NCBI GenBank assembly: GCA_021292105.1
Contig: CM037869.1
Location: 41,869,349-41,933,348 of the forward strand
Direction: 5' to 3'
Source: Anadara kagoshimensis
Taxonomy: Eukaryota > Mollusca > Bivalvia > Arcoida > Arcidae
DNA length: 64,000 nt
Shown: positions 34,501 through 47,400 of the stretch, one piece after another
Numbering within the stretch: the stretch's first letter is position 1
Layout of the letters: each line of letters opens with the position of its first letter
Notes under the pieces: model-generated
Told to the model about the DNA's origin: nothing
Seen by the model: only the letters and a program-made list of their open reading frames with translations
The model's database searches: none
Made by a program: the position numbers and the translations under genes

Positions 34501-37500
34501 ATGACGACATCTTGCGGGAAAATGACACCCGAGTATCAAAAAATTAGAAATTTTCACTGCGTTTCAAATGTTCATTATGAGATATTAGAATAAATAGCTT
34601 TGTTTTCTAGTTTATACACTTTGTATAAACCAAAATTGGGTACATTCTGTCCGATGGTCATATTTATTTTTATGTAAAAAGTTCAATAACAAAGTTAGAT
34701 TTACATGGCGTGGATATCGATGTAACTGATACTTGAAGCTAAAAATTGTCATTAAATTGGAAGAAAAACAATCCATTATGAGTTTATCCATGTAGGATAG
34801 GAAAATCTCACCCTCGGGTTGAACATTTCAGGTCAGAGACTCAGTAAGCCTCGTCTCTGACTGAAATGTTCAACCCCGAGGGTGAGATTTCTCTATCCTA
34901 CATGGATACTCATAATGGATTCTTATAGTCTTCCAGTTTTGACTTTAAGTCTTCCTGTTTTGGTTTTAAATCTGCATTTCTTATCTTCAGTCTTCAAGCC
35001 TTGTTTTTCAGTCTTGTCTTTTAGTCTTGCCCTCCAATCTGGTCTTTTTTCTCACAATTTTGTCTATTAGTCTTGTCTTCCAGTCTTGCCTTATAGCTTT
35101 AAATGCCAGTATTGTCTTTCAGTTTCCATCTTGTCTTTTTCAATCTTCAAGTCTTGTTTTTCAGTCTAAGCTTTCAGTTTTGTCCTCTAGTTTTCTTTTT
35201 CAGTCTTATTTGGAGTCTTGCAGTCTTAACATTCAGTTTTGTCTTTCAGTCTTCAAGTCTTTTTTTCAGTCTTGTCTTCTAGTCTTGTCTGAACTGTGCT
35301 ATCATAAATTACTTACATGATTATTCAGTTCTTGGTACATCATTAGAGATTGCTCAGCTTTTAACGTCACCTTTAATTTGTTTACCAAAGGCTTAATTGT
35401 TGATCCCTAAAAATAGAAAACTCAAATTCAAACTTGACCTGTAACTTATCAAAATTTCTATAACTGCTATAAACCTCCTTAAACCTTAAAAATTGTTCCG
35501 CTTGTAATGTCACCTTTAATTTGTTAACCAAAGGCTCATTTATAGATCACTTAAAATAACAACACTGAAATGTATTATATTCAAGTTCAAACTTGACCTA
35601 TAACTTATCAAAATTCTATCATTTAGACAACAACAGAAACTGTTAATTCAACAATTGTAACTATACCACCAATAACTTGCAAAGATGTTATATTGTGACA
35701 ATGTCTAGTATAATATATCACTGTTGTTTGGGGAATTTTAGTGATCAAATTGGGAAAGTATAGTCATTTTTCCCCAAGGGAAACTACCTTTATTAGGTAG
35801 TAATTTTAGGCAAACAAAATCACTGTAACATGCCTTCATTGTATACGATCACACCTTCTCATGTTTTATTTTGGTTAATAACTCTAACATCTACAAGGGA
35901 TTAAGGTTTTCCCACAACTTTGACCTTTCCGGTATGACCTTGGGTCAAGGTCATGACACACACCTTTGGACCATGAAAATTATCCATGTGAAGTTTATGG
36001 TAGCCGTCCAAAGCATCATGAGATACGTCCTAGACAGGACTTTACATAGACAGACAGACATACAGACATGGTGATTCCTATATACCCCCCTCCCCCTCAA
36101 ACTAATTTGTGGGGGTATAAATATATTGTGATTTTATGTTCGCAAGCTGCTATTTTAGGCAAAATATAAAAAAGTATGTTAAAATTTCCTTATTTATAGA
36201 ATACAATACCTGAATGAAGACCGTAAAAATAACAACGGCCAGTGTTGTAGTAACAAACATATTCTTTTTTGGAAATTCTGACACATCTAACAACACAACG
36301 AGTGAAAAACAGACAGCCCCTCGTAATCCACCATAACTCTACAAAACAAATTATAATACAATATTATGTTAAGAGTGGCCCCTTGTAATCCTCCATAACT
36401 CTACAAAACAAATTATAATGCAATGTTACATATAGAGATGGCCCCCTCGTAATCCACCATAGCTCTACAAAAACAAATTATAATACAGTATGGCGCTCGA
36501 ATCCACCATAACTTTTCACAATGGTATTGTTGTAAGAGATGGCCCCTTGCAAGCCTCTTTAATTAATTTTAAAAATCAAATTTTTACAGTATTGTATTTA
36601 GAGATGGTCCCTCGAAACCCTCCGTAATTTTAGAAAACAGGATACATTTTAATAATTAAATTACTTCTTGTAACTTTGACAGAGTAGGGTAGTCTGACTA
36701 ATCAGCCCACTTAACCCCCATTTTAATTTTTAACTTGTTGGAGGTTTGTGGTCTGACAACTTCCATTATTGAATTTTTGAAATTTCTGACGAAAACGGCA
36801 GAAACGAAAACATGCGTCGATAACTTCCAGTATTTCCATACCTCGCTTTTGCTGACAACATGGAACACTACTTAAAACATTATTCTACCGATCAATGCTC
36901 AACTTTTAATTAAAATCCATCGATATTGGGAGAAATATAAGGTTTTCTAATGTCTCTTCAGCTCTCTGTCATTTTTGCATCGTGAAGACATTACTAATTT
37001 GCATTGAACAATCAGATCGTGTGTTGCATTTGGATGGTGAAACTTGCAGTTCTATCTTTAGAAAGCATGTATCGATGTTTATTTACATTAATGATTCATG
37101 TTATTTAATGGTGTTTTCATACGTATAACATATTATCTTAGTTATGTCATTTTTATCAATATCATGTGAAGACCTGTACTAAATGCAGTGATGATTTCCC
37201 ATGATTTTTACTTATATCTCTTAAGTGGGTTAAGTGGGCTGATTAGTCGGACTAAGAGTAGAGGAGAGAGAGAGAACAATTATGATTTAATGAATTAAGT
37301 TTAGTCATACAGAAACAAGGAAAATTTAATCAAAGAATTGAAAGTACTGAACACTTACTATAAAAATATCTCATGAAACCTAGGTCTTGTGTTGCAATTG
37401 ACGTATCACAGACCACGCCCACAATGTTCGGCCACTGGCCGCCATCACGGTACCAAAGCAGCATCATGGCAACTAATGACGTATTAGTATCAGTGACGTC

Positions 37501-40500
37501 ATTAAAAGGTGCCGAGTTTTCATTCTTTTTGCATGTAAAGTAAGCATCCGGTCATTTGTCAGAAAATTGTTGGCGTGGCCGGCGATACGTCAATGACTGC
37601 AGTAACCAAGAGAGAAAATGAGAATGAAATTGAATCAAAGTACTGAAAGTACTGATCACTTACCATTATAAACATTTCATCTAACTTATCTTTCTAACTC
37701 TGTATGTATCAAATCTATTGATTAAAAGTGAAGTGACAAATGTAACTGAAAAAAAATCAACAAAATCAAAATTACATCAACGAATAAATGTACATGTGAT
37801 ACAGTATCAATACCAAACAGAATAATGAAGATTTTCTTAAAGGCAACAATCAGTTCATGACTTGCTGTTATTTTGGCAATTTTTTTATTCAATTCGTGTA
37901 AAATAGGGAATATTTCCACCATGTGAAAACTACCACTTTTATAGTATTATGAACAGAAACTTGAAACCCTTTAAAATGGTGTTTTTCTTAGAGCCATGAA
38001 AATTGGATACCACATTAAATAATTTTACAGTAAACCAACTTTTCTTCCCAGATCTTTGCAGTTAGAAATGAAATTTTCATGGTTCTGATTGTAGGAAAAG
38101 TGTAATAAGGGAAATATGAATGTACCGCTGAGAAGATATATTCACGGTCCAAAATTCATGGTGAAAACACAAATTCTTTTTCCTCCTGAATTTTTCTTTT
38201 TGAACAGTACACTTTTCAAAAACATGTTTGCGTTGATGATTTCGCAATTGTTTTGTACTTGCAATTAAAAAACAAACTAACTTATCCATGTCTGAATCGC
38301 AATCTAGAAGCAAATTTAAATCTTTCAAACTGACAAGTAAAGTGAAACACATAATGTTTCACCAGGGAAGTGAGGCAGGGTGCTCTGAAAAGGTAAACAC
38401 CACCTGTTTAGCAAACTACACCTGCAATGTGTGAATGTCACACATCAAAATTGAGTGAAAGGAACATGGAACTATGGAATGTCAAATAAATCCAGGGCAA
38501 TCCTGAACAGAGACATCAAACTTATCAACAATGCTGTGAGGGCGTCATAAAACTTTGCAAACAACACAAAAGTTCATCATGTGTGAATAAAAGGTGGTTT
38601 ACAGAAATAACTGGAATATACTCACTGATAACTCGAAACAGAAAACATAAAACAATTGTCCACAGCGTAAAACCTGTCTTCCAGTCATGGTCTGGATTTA
38701 CAATGGATAGGCCAAGGAACAGAAAAATAATAATTTCACTTGTAGTACTGCAATATATGAATAAATATCACTGGTTCATAATTACATTTAGTAATATTTC
38801 AACAAAATATGGCCTTTACAGTCATTATATTTACAACATGTCTGTATCTCTGTTCAATGAAACATGTAGAAGCAAATATATTGCAATTCCCTTGAAAGAC
38901 AATTGGGGTCATGACCCTCGATGTGTATCAATTTTCCCACAATATTAAGTCATGTCCCATAAAGGGAGTCACTTGGTCATGTGAGTCAAGCCGATCTCGC
39001 ATGGCTAAAAACCCTATCCCAGGTGAGCAGATATGAAAAATATAGCGCCAAGGTACAAAACATTTATTAAAAGACTTGTAAATATAAGAAATAACATTTC
39101 TGCTCATGGTATTTCAAGAGGTAATGCAAGATATCTTGCTTACCCCTTGAAATACCATGATCAGAATGTCATTTCTTAAATGGAAGGTCCAGGACCTTTT
39201 CTATTTATTTTTGGCAGGTCTAACATAAAGTTTTGAAAGTCCTATATCAACATTAAAAGGTCCACATGGAATTATGTTATCATACACAAAAGTATGATTA
39301 TCTTGATTAAAATTCCAGGTTCATAGGACTTTTACAGTTTAAATTTCAAGAGTCCAATGAAAAATCCTGGACCGCACACCCAGGGAATTTTGAACCTTTG
39401 AACATATATCTATTTATTTTTATTGTCACCACAAGGTAGCTCAGTTGGTAGAGTGTTGGCCTTATATGTAAGAGGTTATGGCTTGAACCCTACCAGGGTT
39501 TGCCCAAAACTTCAATTTTATGAGAAACCTTTGTTGTTTTGAAATTTTGTGTACCTTTAAAAATATTGAAATTCAAAATTCAACTTCTGTGATTTGACAG
39601 TAATGTATATTGTATATATTATGTACAGTCAAACCTGTCTATAAAGGTCATCCAAGGGAACAAGTGAAAGGGGTCTTAATGGGTAGGTGGCCTTTATATA
39701 CAGGTTCAAATAATATGAATAAAGAACAATTGGGATACAATTCTACTTTGTAAGCAGGTGACCCTTATATAGAGGTGGCCTTTAAGACAGGTTGGACTGT
39801 ATATGTAAAAAGTCATTCTATAAATAAACTAAACTTACCTTAAAACTTTAGTAAAATACTTTATTGCAGTACGTGACTTTGGTGTTATGTTATTGAAAGC
39901 ATAGCTGACTTGTGTTAGGCCACACCCAATTATACTGAAACAGAAAAGACATACAGTAAAATCTCAATATAATGCCCATCCATCATTTTTATACCCCGCC
40001 TTTAGACCACACCCAATTATACTGAAACAGAAATAACACACGGTAAAATCAATTCTTAAAATTTGATTTTCTAACTTAGAGCTGGGAAGTTTTAAATCTT
40101 TTTAATTTTGGGAATTGTTTCAGACATTTTGGATTGAGATACCATTTTAAAGATCACTTCAAGTTTATAACACCTGCATTTACTTTTGACAATTTCTTTT
40201 TCTTAGAGCCATATGATAATTTATTGATTTTCTAAATAGAATATTCCTGGATTCAAGCAATTTGCTAAAATTGCTAAATTCAAGTTTAGGAAAATCTTAG
40301 TAAAGAAATTGTTATGAAACTGGCACCAGTCAAAGCTGGGAAATGGATACAGGATTATTTTTGTTATTTTTCAAAGATATCGATATTGATAAAGTTAAGG
40401 TAACATTTTGAAGATCACTCTAAATATTAATTTGAAGGGCGCAGAACATTTGAGTTTATTATAATGCTCATCCATAATTTTATATCCCCCCTTTCAAAGA

Positions 40501-43500
40501 AAGAAAGGGAACATTAAATTCAAGTTTTGCATCCATCCTTCTGTTTATCCATCGGAAAATCTTTTCTGCTCAAAAACTATGATGAACTATTTCATGAAGC
40601 TTGGTGCAAAGCATAAACATTCAATTTGATAGGAGATGCACATATCATTAAACAGTGTTGGTTTGTTCATTTTCCTTGGAGTAACTGCCCTTTGAACAGT
40701 GGAAATCACAGAACAAGAACCTGCTGGCTGAGGGCTGACTGAATATGCTTGTTCCACCTTGTTTAACACTACAATAAAACCTCATTATAATGCCACTTAA
40801 TGATTTTTCTACCTTGCTTAATGCCACAGTAAAAAATCATTTTAATGCCTTTTGATAATTATTCCACATTGCTTAACATCACAGTAAAACTTCATTATAA
40901 TGCCACTTAATGATTTTTCTACCTTGCTCAATGCCACAGTAAAAAATCATTTTAATGGCCTTAAATAATTTATCCACCTTGCTTAACACCACAATAAAAC
41001 CTTATTATAATGCCCTTGGATAATTTTTCCACTTTGCTTATTTGGTTACTAAAATAATTTAAAGGAGTAGTGAATCAAAAGGGTCAAAGTTGGATTTTGA
41101 TGATAAAAATTAATTTTGATAGCCAAACTGGCTTCATCCACGTAGCAAAAAAATGGAGTGCAAAATTATAATTTATGTTGTAACGACAACTTATTTTAGT
41201 CAAAACTGGTTGGTTGGTTGGTTGGTTGGTTGAATGTTGCTTAACATGGCATCAGCAATTTTTCAGCTATTCCCAATGAACTATTTTATTAATCTGTACT
41301 ATGGATTTATCTATGAACAATTTTGTGTATGCATGTGAAGTGCAAGTGTGTTGTATTGTATGCCTTGTACTAGCACACACTCAGGGTGACTTTAACGTGC
41401 CAGCTCACAGAGTGAGCAGTACTAGTATGCCACAGACAAGGGTGCCACTACCCCAGTCCATTAGACTGATACAAGATAAATCAGTAAAGGCCAACGGCAA
41501 GGAAAATTCACTTTCCCACATGTAGTCCTTGTGGGACTCAAACTCACAGCGGTGAGAGAACCTGGATTTGAAGACTAACATCTTATCCATTAGTAGTCAA
41601 AACTTTTGAGTTCTTGTGGATGTGTCACCCCATTTAATCAATCAGATAAGAGCTTACCTTATAATCCCAGAGAGGTGAAACAGTTCAGCAAGCAGAAAGG
41701 CCAAGTATGCCATTGCAAAAATTGCTATTGGTTCTACAACTGCAATGAAAATTACAACAAAAATCATAATTTGGTATGTTTGTCAACATATGACATTGGG
41801 CTTTTCCATTTTTAATACAGATCCTCTCCCTATAGATGGCAATTGAGATAATTTTTTAACATTATGGAAAAATTAAATTCTGCTCCTGGAAACCAAAAAA
41901 GCATGTTTTCCTAGAGATAAGACTGTACTAAATTAAAAGACTACATTTTTTGGATTCCTCAGAAAAAAAAGTTTCATAATTTGCATGTTAACAATATCAT
42001 TCAGTCAGCCATTTAAGACTGCAATTTCTGACCTGTATATCTGACAAAATGCATAAATAACTTTCACAAAATTTATGCATGCTATTGTCTCCAGGTTTTG
42101 CCTGATTGTGGAAAAGAATTCAAAATTACACACTTTGACAATTGGACAGTTTGACAATTAGACAGTTTAACAATTGGACAGTTTGACAATTAGACAGTCT
42201 GACAATTGGACAGTTTGACAATTAGACAGTTTGACAATTAGACCGTTTGACAATTGGACAGTTTGACAATTAGACAGTTTGACAATTGGACAGTTTGACA
42301 ATTAGACCATTTGACAATTGGACAGTTTGACAATTAGACAGTTTGACAATTAGACAGTTTGACAATTGGATAGTTTGACAATCAGACAGTTTGACAATTA
42401 GACAGTTTAACAATCAGACAGTTTGACAATCAGACAGTTTGACAATCATTTTGAGAATTACCTTTTACGGTATTTGTGAACTTTGTCACAAAGCTGGACA
42501 ATATTCCTACCAGTACACCAATAGTTAATCCTCCCAGACATACAACAACAAACTTTACTATTCCTAGTATAATCTGAAAAAGAAAAAATTGATTGATTGA
42601 TTATTTGAATGAATGAATGAATGAATGAATGAATGAAGAATGAATGAATGAATGAATGAATGAATGAATGAATGAATGAATGAATGGGGTTTTATGTCCT
42701 ACTCAAGGATATTTATTGAGACGTCAACAGCTGTAGTTGAAGTGGCAGAAATTTTTACCTTTGCAGTGTGCTCAGGCAATGTACAGGAAGGGTTGTTTAA
42801 ACCTCAGCTGGGGTCTGACCAAGACTTTAAAATAGGTTGTGGCTGTTCATTTGCCAAGCAGAGGTTGCTGTCCTTTTGACGGTTCATTATCCAGACTTTG
42901 GGTGAGTAAGCAGCAATGTAAATGAGGAAACTCGCAACTGCCCCATATGGGGATTTGAAACTCCAATGAGGAATGAAGTAACTTGCACACTCAGGACTAT
43001 TTTAGCTGCAACCTCACTAATTGACAGATCGTCCACCACGCCCACAATGTTCCGACAAAGGGTCGGCATTGCTTGATTTACATGCAAAAAGAAGAAAAAC
43101 TTGGTCTGAATTGTGTTGTTTTATGACGTCACTGACACTAGTACGTTATTAGTTACCATGACGCTGCTTTTGTACCATGATGGCGGTCAGTGTCGAAACA
43201 TAATAGGTATGTTGGGCAATTGTCAATTAAGACTGCAGTTGCAGAGGTTGCTGTTTTAACGGTCCATTATTTAGACTCTGGATAAGCAAGTAGCAATGTG
43301 AAATGAAGTAACAATAAGCCCCTGCTGGAATTTAAACCTCTAAATTTAGGTCTGGAGTCCAAAGCTCCAGAGTTCAAAATTATCAAAGGCTACATAAACA
43401 TAGACAGCAACAGATTATTTCCAAGTATGAGGTCTAACAAACAAGGGGGGATAAACACAAGGTATATAAACAGCATTCAAGAAGAAATTTTACCCAGAGA

Positions 43501-44423
43501 GCAGTAAATACCTGGAACAATTTGCCAGAAGATGTTATAAAAAGGACCAGCGTAAATATGTTCAAAGGCAGGCTCAATGATTTTTGGAAAAATATTGGCT
43601 ACAAGTTCAATCCACAGTGCTTAAGACTGGAAGTGACAACTGAAGCAGTAAATGAGTCACAGCAACAAATGGATCTCAGAATTCTCAAAGTGCTTACACT
43701 CACCTCAAAGAAAAGGTAAAGGTAAAAGGTTAATAGACTCTTCTATTTCTCTAACCATTTAAGTGTTTATAACTGCGATACATACAAATCAAAATGTGTA
43801 CCCTCATGGGGCCTCTTGCATTCCTTTGGGCAACTAACGCATTGTACAAATCCGCCCTTTGAAAATAATCCCATCGACAACTCTTCAAAATTTTAAAATA
43901 TCAACGATTTGTATTCAATACAAATATAAAACAACTCTGACAATGAAATATTTTAAATAAAAAGTAAAATAAAACACATATGTGAAAAATAAATAAAGAA
44001 ACGCTTTGTTTTAAAGACGTCAAGTGCAACGATATGATACGTCATCCTGATTGTTCAATTGTCGCATGAGGCAGTACCAGACAAACTGGACAAGACAGAA
44101 AAATCTAGCACTAGTGTGCGCGCGGGATTTTTCTGTCCGAGATACGAAAAAAAGCGCTCCAAACTGTACTATATGCTTCCATAATAAACTAGAACTGTCT
44201 CTTGAGAGCTAAATATCCCAGACTCCAACATTTAATGTTTTCCCGCAACCTTGGCCTGTCAGACCTTGGTTCAAAATCATGACACACCTTTGGACCATGA
44301 AGATTTTGCATGTCAAATTTTAAATGACAGTCGTTCAAAGGAATTATAAGATAATGCCCACTTTTGATTTTACATGGACAGACAGACTTACGGACCTTTA
44401 TATCCCCCTAAAACTAGTTTGCT

Positions 44424-44454
<31 letters not shown>

Positions 44455-47400
44455 AAAAATACCTGATCTGCTGTTATTGGTATACCAGCTATATCTAATC
44501 TGTTGTAGGCCTGTAATACTCCATATAAAACTACAGTAACGCCATCTAAGAAATAAGATACAAAATATCTTAGGGAGATAGCTAAACACTATCGCAAAAT
44601 CATGTGGAAAAAATACAATACAAAATATAATGTACACTGCATGACAATGTAAGCAGTGAATTAATTTGATGACAAGCAAAATTGAATATTTTGTATTTTG
44701 TTGAAAAATATGACACTGGATTAGGCTATAAATAATTTATATCATTGGTTTTTCTTGAAAAAATCAAATCCATTGTGCCTTGGTATCAAACACAAACATA
44801 CTTATCCATGTCTGAATCACAATCCAGAAGCAAAGTAAAAACTTTGGAACTGACAAGTTAGGTTAGACACCTGAACTTCCACCAGGGAAGTGAAGCTGGG
44901 TGCTCCAGAAGAGTAAGCACTTCCTGTTTAGCTAGCTACACCCACCACGTGTGTAATTAAAATTGTGTGAAAGGAACATGGAACTATGGGACGTCAATAT
45001 ATCCAGGGCAATCCTGGACAAAGAGACACCAAACTTATCAACAATACTGTGTTGACGGTCTCAAAACTTTTTGAGGACCTTGATAAGCCTAAGCTTGCAA
45101 TATCCCCTAGTCAACAAATTATTTGCATCCGAGATGAGCTGTGAAACTGTTATCCTCAGCCTAACAGCCTTAAGAAAATATGTTACTAGTGCCCAAAATC
45201 AAAGAATAAAGTCACTCACTTTTGAACAACAGTCTATTATGATGGGTTACCATAAATAAATTTATCAGAATATATTTTTTAGGAGAAATATCTAAATATT
45301 TTACAAACACAAAATTTTGTCAGATATGTTGTAAATACAAGAAATAAAGTATTTTTCCAATGTCTTTGTACAGCTATGAAGGACAATTGGTCAGCTAAAA
45401 TAAAGTAAACTTTGATATCTCGAATGCCGCTGGTGATAACAGCCAATTTTCAAGTAATTTATCCAAGCTGGATTTTAATGACTGACACGTGGTTTGCACA
45501 CTTAGGTTATAATTTCTATAAAAAGTGTGTCTTGTCTTGTGTATGTATTATTATGATTATTGCATCAATAAACATGAATATGTTTATCTGATTAAGTTCT
45601 TTGAATGCATTATGATCATGTATTGGTAAAATACATTTTGTGTTATGTATGCGTTTGTCATCACCATCAGTCCCTATAGAAACATAATTCTTACATTGTT
45701 ACGTCATACTTCAACTTCAAAAACTCAAACACCCCCAAGTCATCATCGAAGTCCTCGTGAACTTCGAGTTATCCAAGTTCTACTGTATATACATTACCAT
45801 TTAACAAAGACTCTCCAAATACCAGGAAATATAAAACTTTATTTACACCAACTTCATTGAACACTGCTAAAACCTACAAAATAAATAAATTGCACAAGCT
45901 AGAACAGTCCCTTAAATTACTGAGGCAACTTGTCTAAAACAAACTGTTCAAAAATAAGAGTGTACTTTTATCTAAAACACTATAAAAAATTAGAGTAGTA
46001 ATTTTTGGTACCAGTTTCAAAGTTTGAAATAATAGTGTAAATTACTGACAGAAATAAAATCTAAGAATCATCTCCCTTTAACACAAAAACTGTTTTTACT
46101 TTTTCTTTTTGATGCATTTCATAATGCAAGTGTCAAAAATTTAACCAATTAGTTACTTAATACAGTCAAACCTGTCTATAAAGGCTACCCAAAAGCAACC
46201 AGTAAAATTGGTCTTTTGGGGCAGGTGGCCCTATATGTAGGTTCCAATTACACAAGTTGAGCAATTCAGATAAAATTTTACTGGCCTTTAAAAGCAAGTG
46301 GCTCTTATATAGAGGTGGCTTTTAAAACAGATTTGATTGTATTATGAATATTCATATTATAATGACATACAACAACCATATGACACCATGCATGATCACA
46401 TGATACATTGTGTGGTGATCACATGATTATCACATGATACATGATACTCACTGCTACTGGATCTACAGCTACAATAAGTGAACTAAACACAAGAATCTGT
46501 ATAAATGATACATCAAATGATTCCATGGCACCAGCCAATAGTAATCCATATAAACTTGAAGCTGAAAATATATACATGTAGAGTGGATGAATTGAGTTTT
46601 ATGCCCCAATCAAGGTTATTTTGAGTTGATCAGTTCTTGGGGGGTGGAGTGGATTAATAGATTAGAAGGTTTATGCATCCTGTCAAGATTTTTTCACTTA
46701 TACCAAGGTGGCAGAGTGGAGTAATGGAGTTTTACTTCCATTCAAGATTCTTTTATTTATATCGAGGCAGTCAGTTGGGGGATGGTAGAGTGGAGTAATG
46801 GAGTTTTAAGGGCCCAGTCATAATTCCTTCACTTATACTGAGGCTGTCAGTTCTGAGAAGGTGGAGCAGAGTAGTGGAGTTTTGATTTCCCAGTCAAGAT
46901 TCTTTCTCTTGTATTGAAGTAGTCAACTTTGGGCAGAGTCAATTGGGCTTTTAATTTGAAAGAGGAAACTAAAATGCCGAGAGAAAACCTATTACAGGGA
47001 TTTATCAGGGTCTTTTGGGAAAAGGCCCTAAACTAAAAATTGGGAAAAACTATCAACTTTTTTGTCATTTTTGGAAAACTGAGACATTATTTTTGATGTC
47101 ATCAATGATTAAATCACTGACCTCTTCATCCCCAGAACTGGAATCGTTACTTTCAGCCACCACAAATTTATAATTCTCATGTTCACTTGTTGAATCCGAA
47201 TAATCTTTTTCTGCCGCTAAGTGTTTATCAGTGCTTAATTTACTTTCGTTTTCATTTAAAAACAACAGAATTTTCTAAACCAATTTTGCAAAAAAAATCA
47301 ATATTTTTCCCTTGGGAAAGGGGCCGAATTTCGGCCCTAAATAGACCCTTGATAAATCCCTGTATTGGCCTTTGTCAAGTAAACTGGCAAACTTTCTCAC

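Noticed and set aside
35027..35320. 97-residue Ser/Leu-rich frame
   Set aside because: Translation of the CTTCAGTCTTGTCTTT array.
37722..37922. 66-residue minus-strand frame upstream of exon 14
   Set aside because: Runs through the polypyrimidine tract and acceptor of exon 14 in another frame; intronic.
38583..38948. 121-residue plus-strand frame
   Set aside because: Lies antisense to exchanger exon 13 and extends into R10; no family match.
42134..42447. Regular direct repeats suggestive of CRISPR
   Set aside because: Units are contiguous without unique spacers, and the genome is eukaryotic; plain minisatellite.
45645..45860. 71-residue plus-strand frame
   Set aside because: Antisense shadow of exchanger exon 8.
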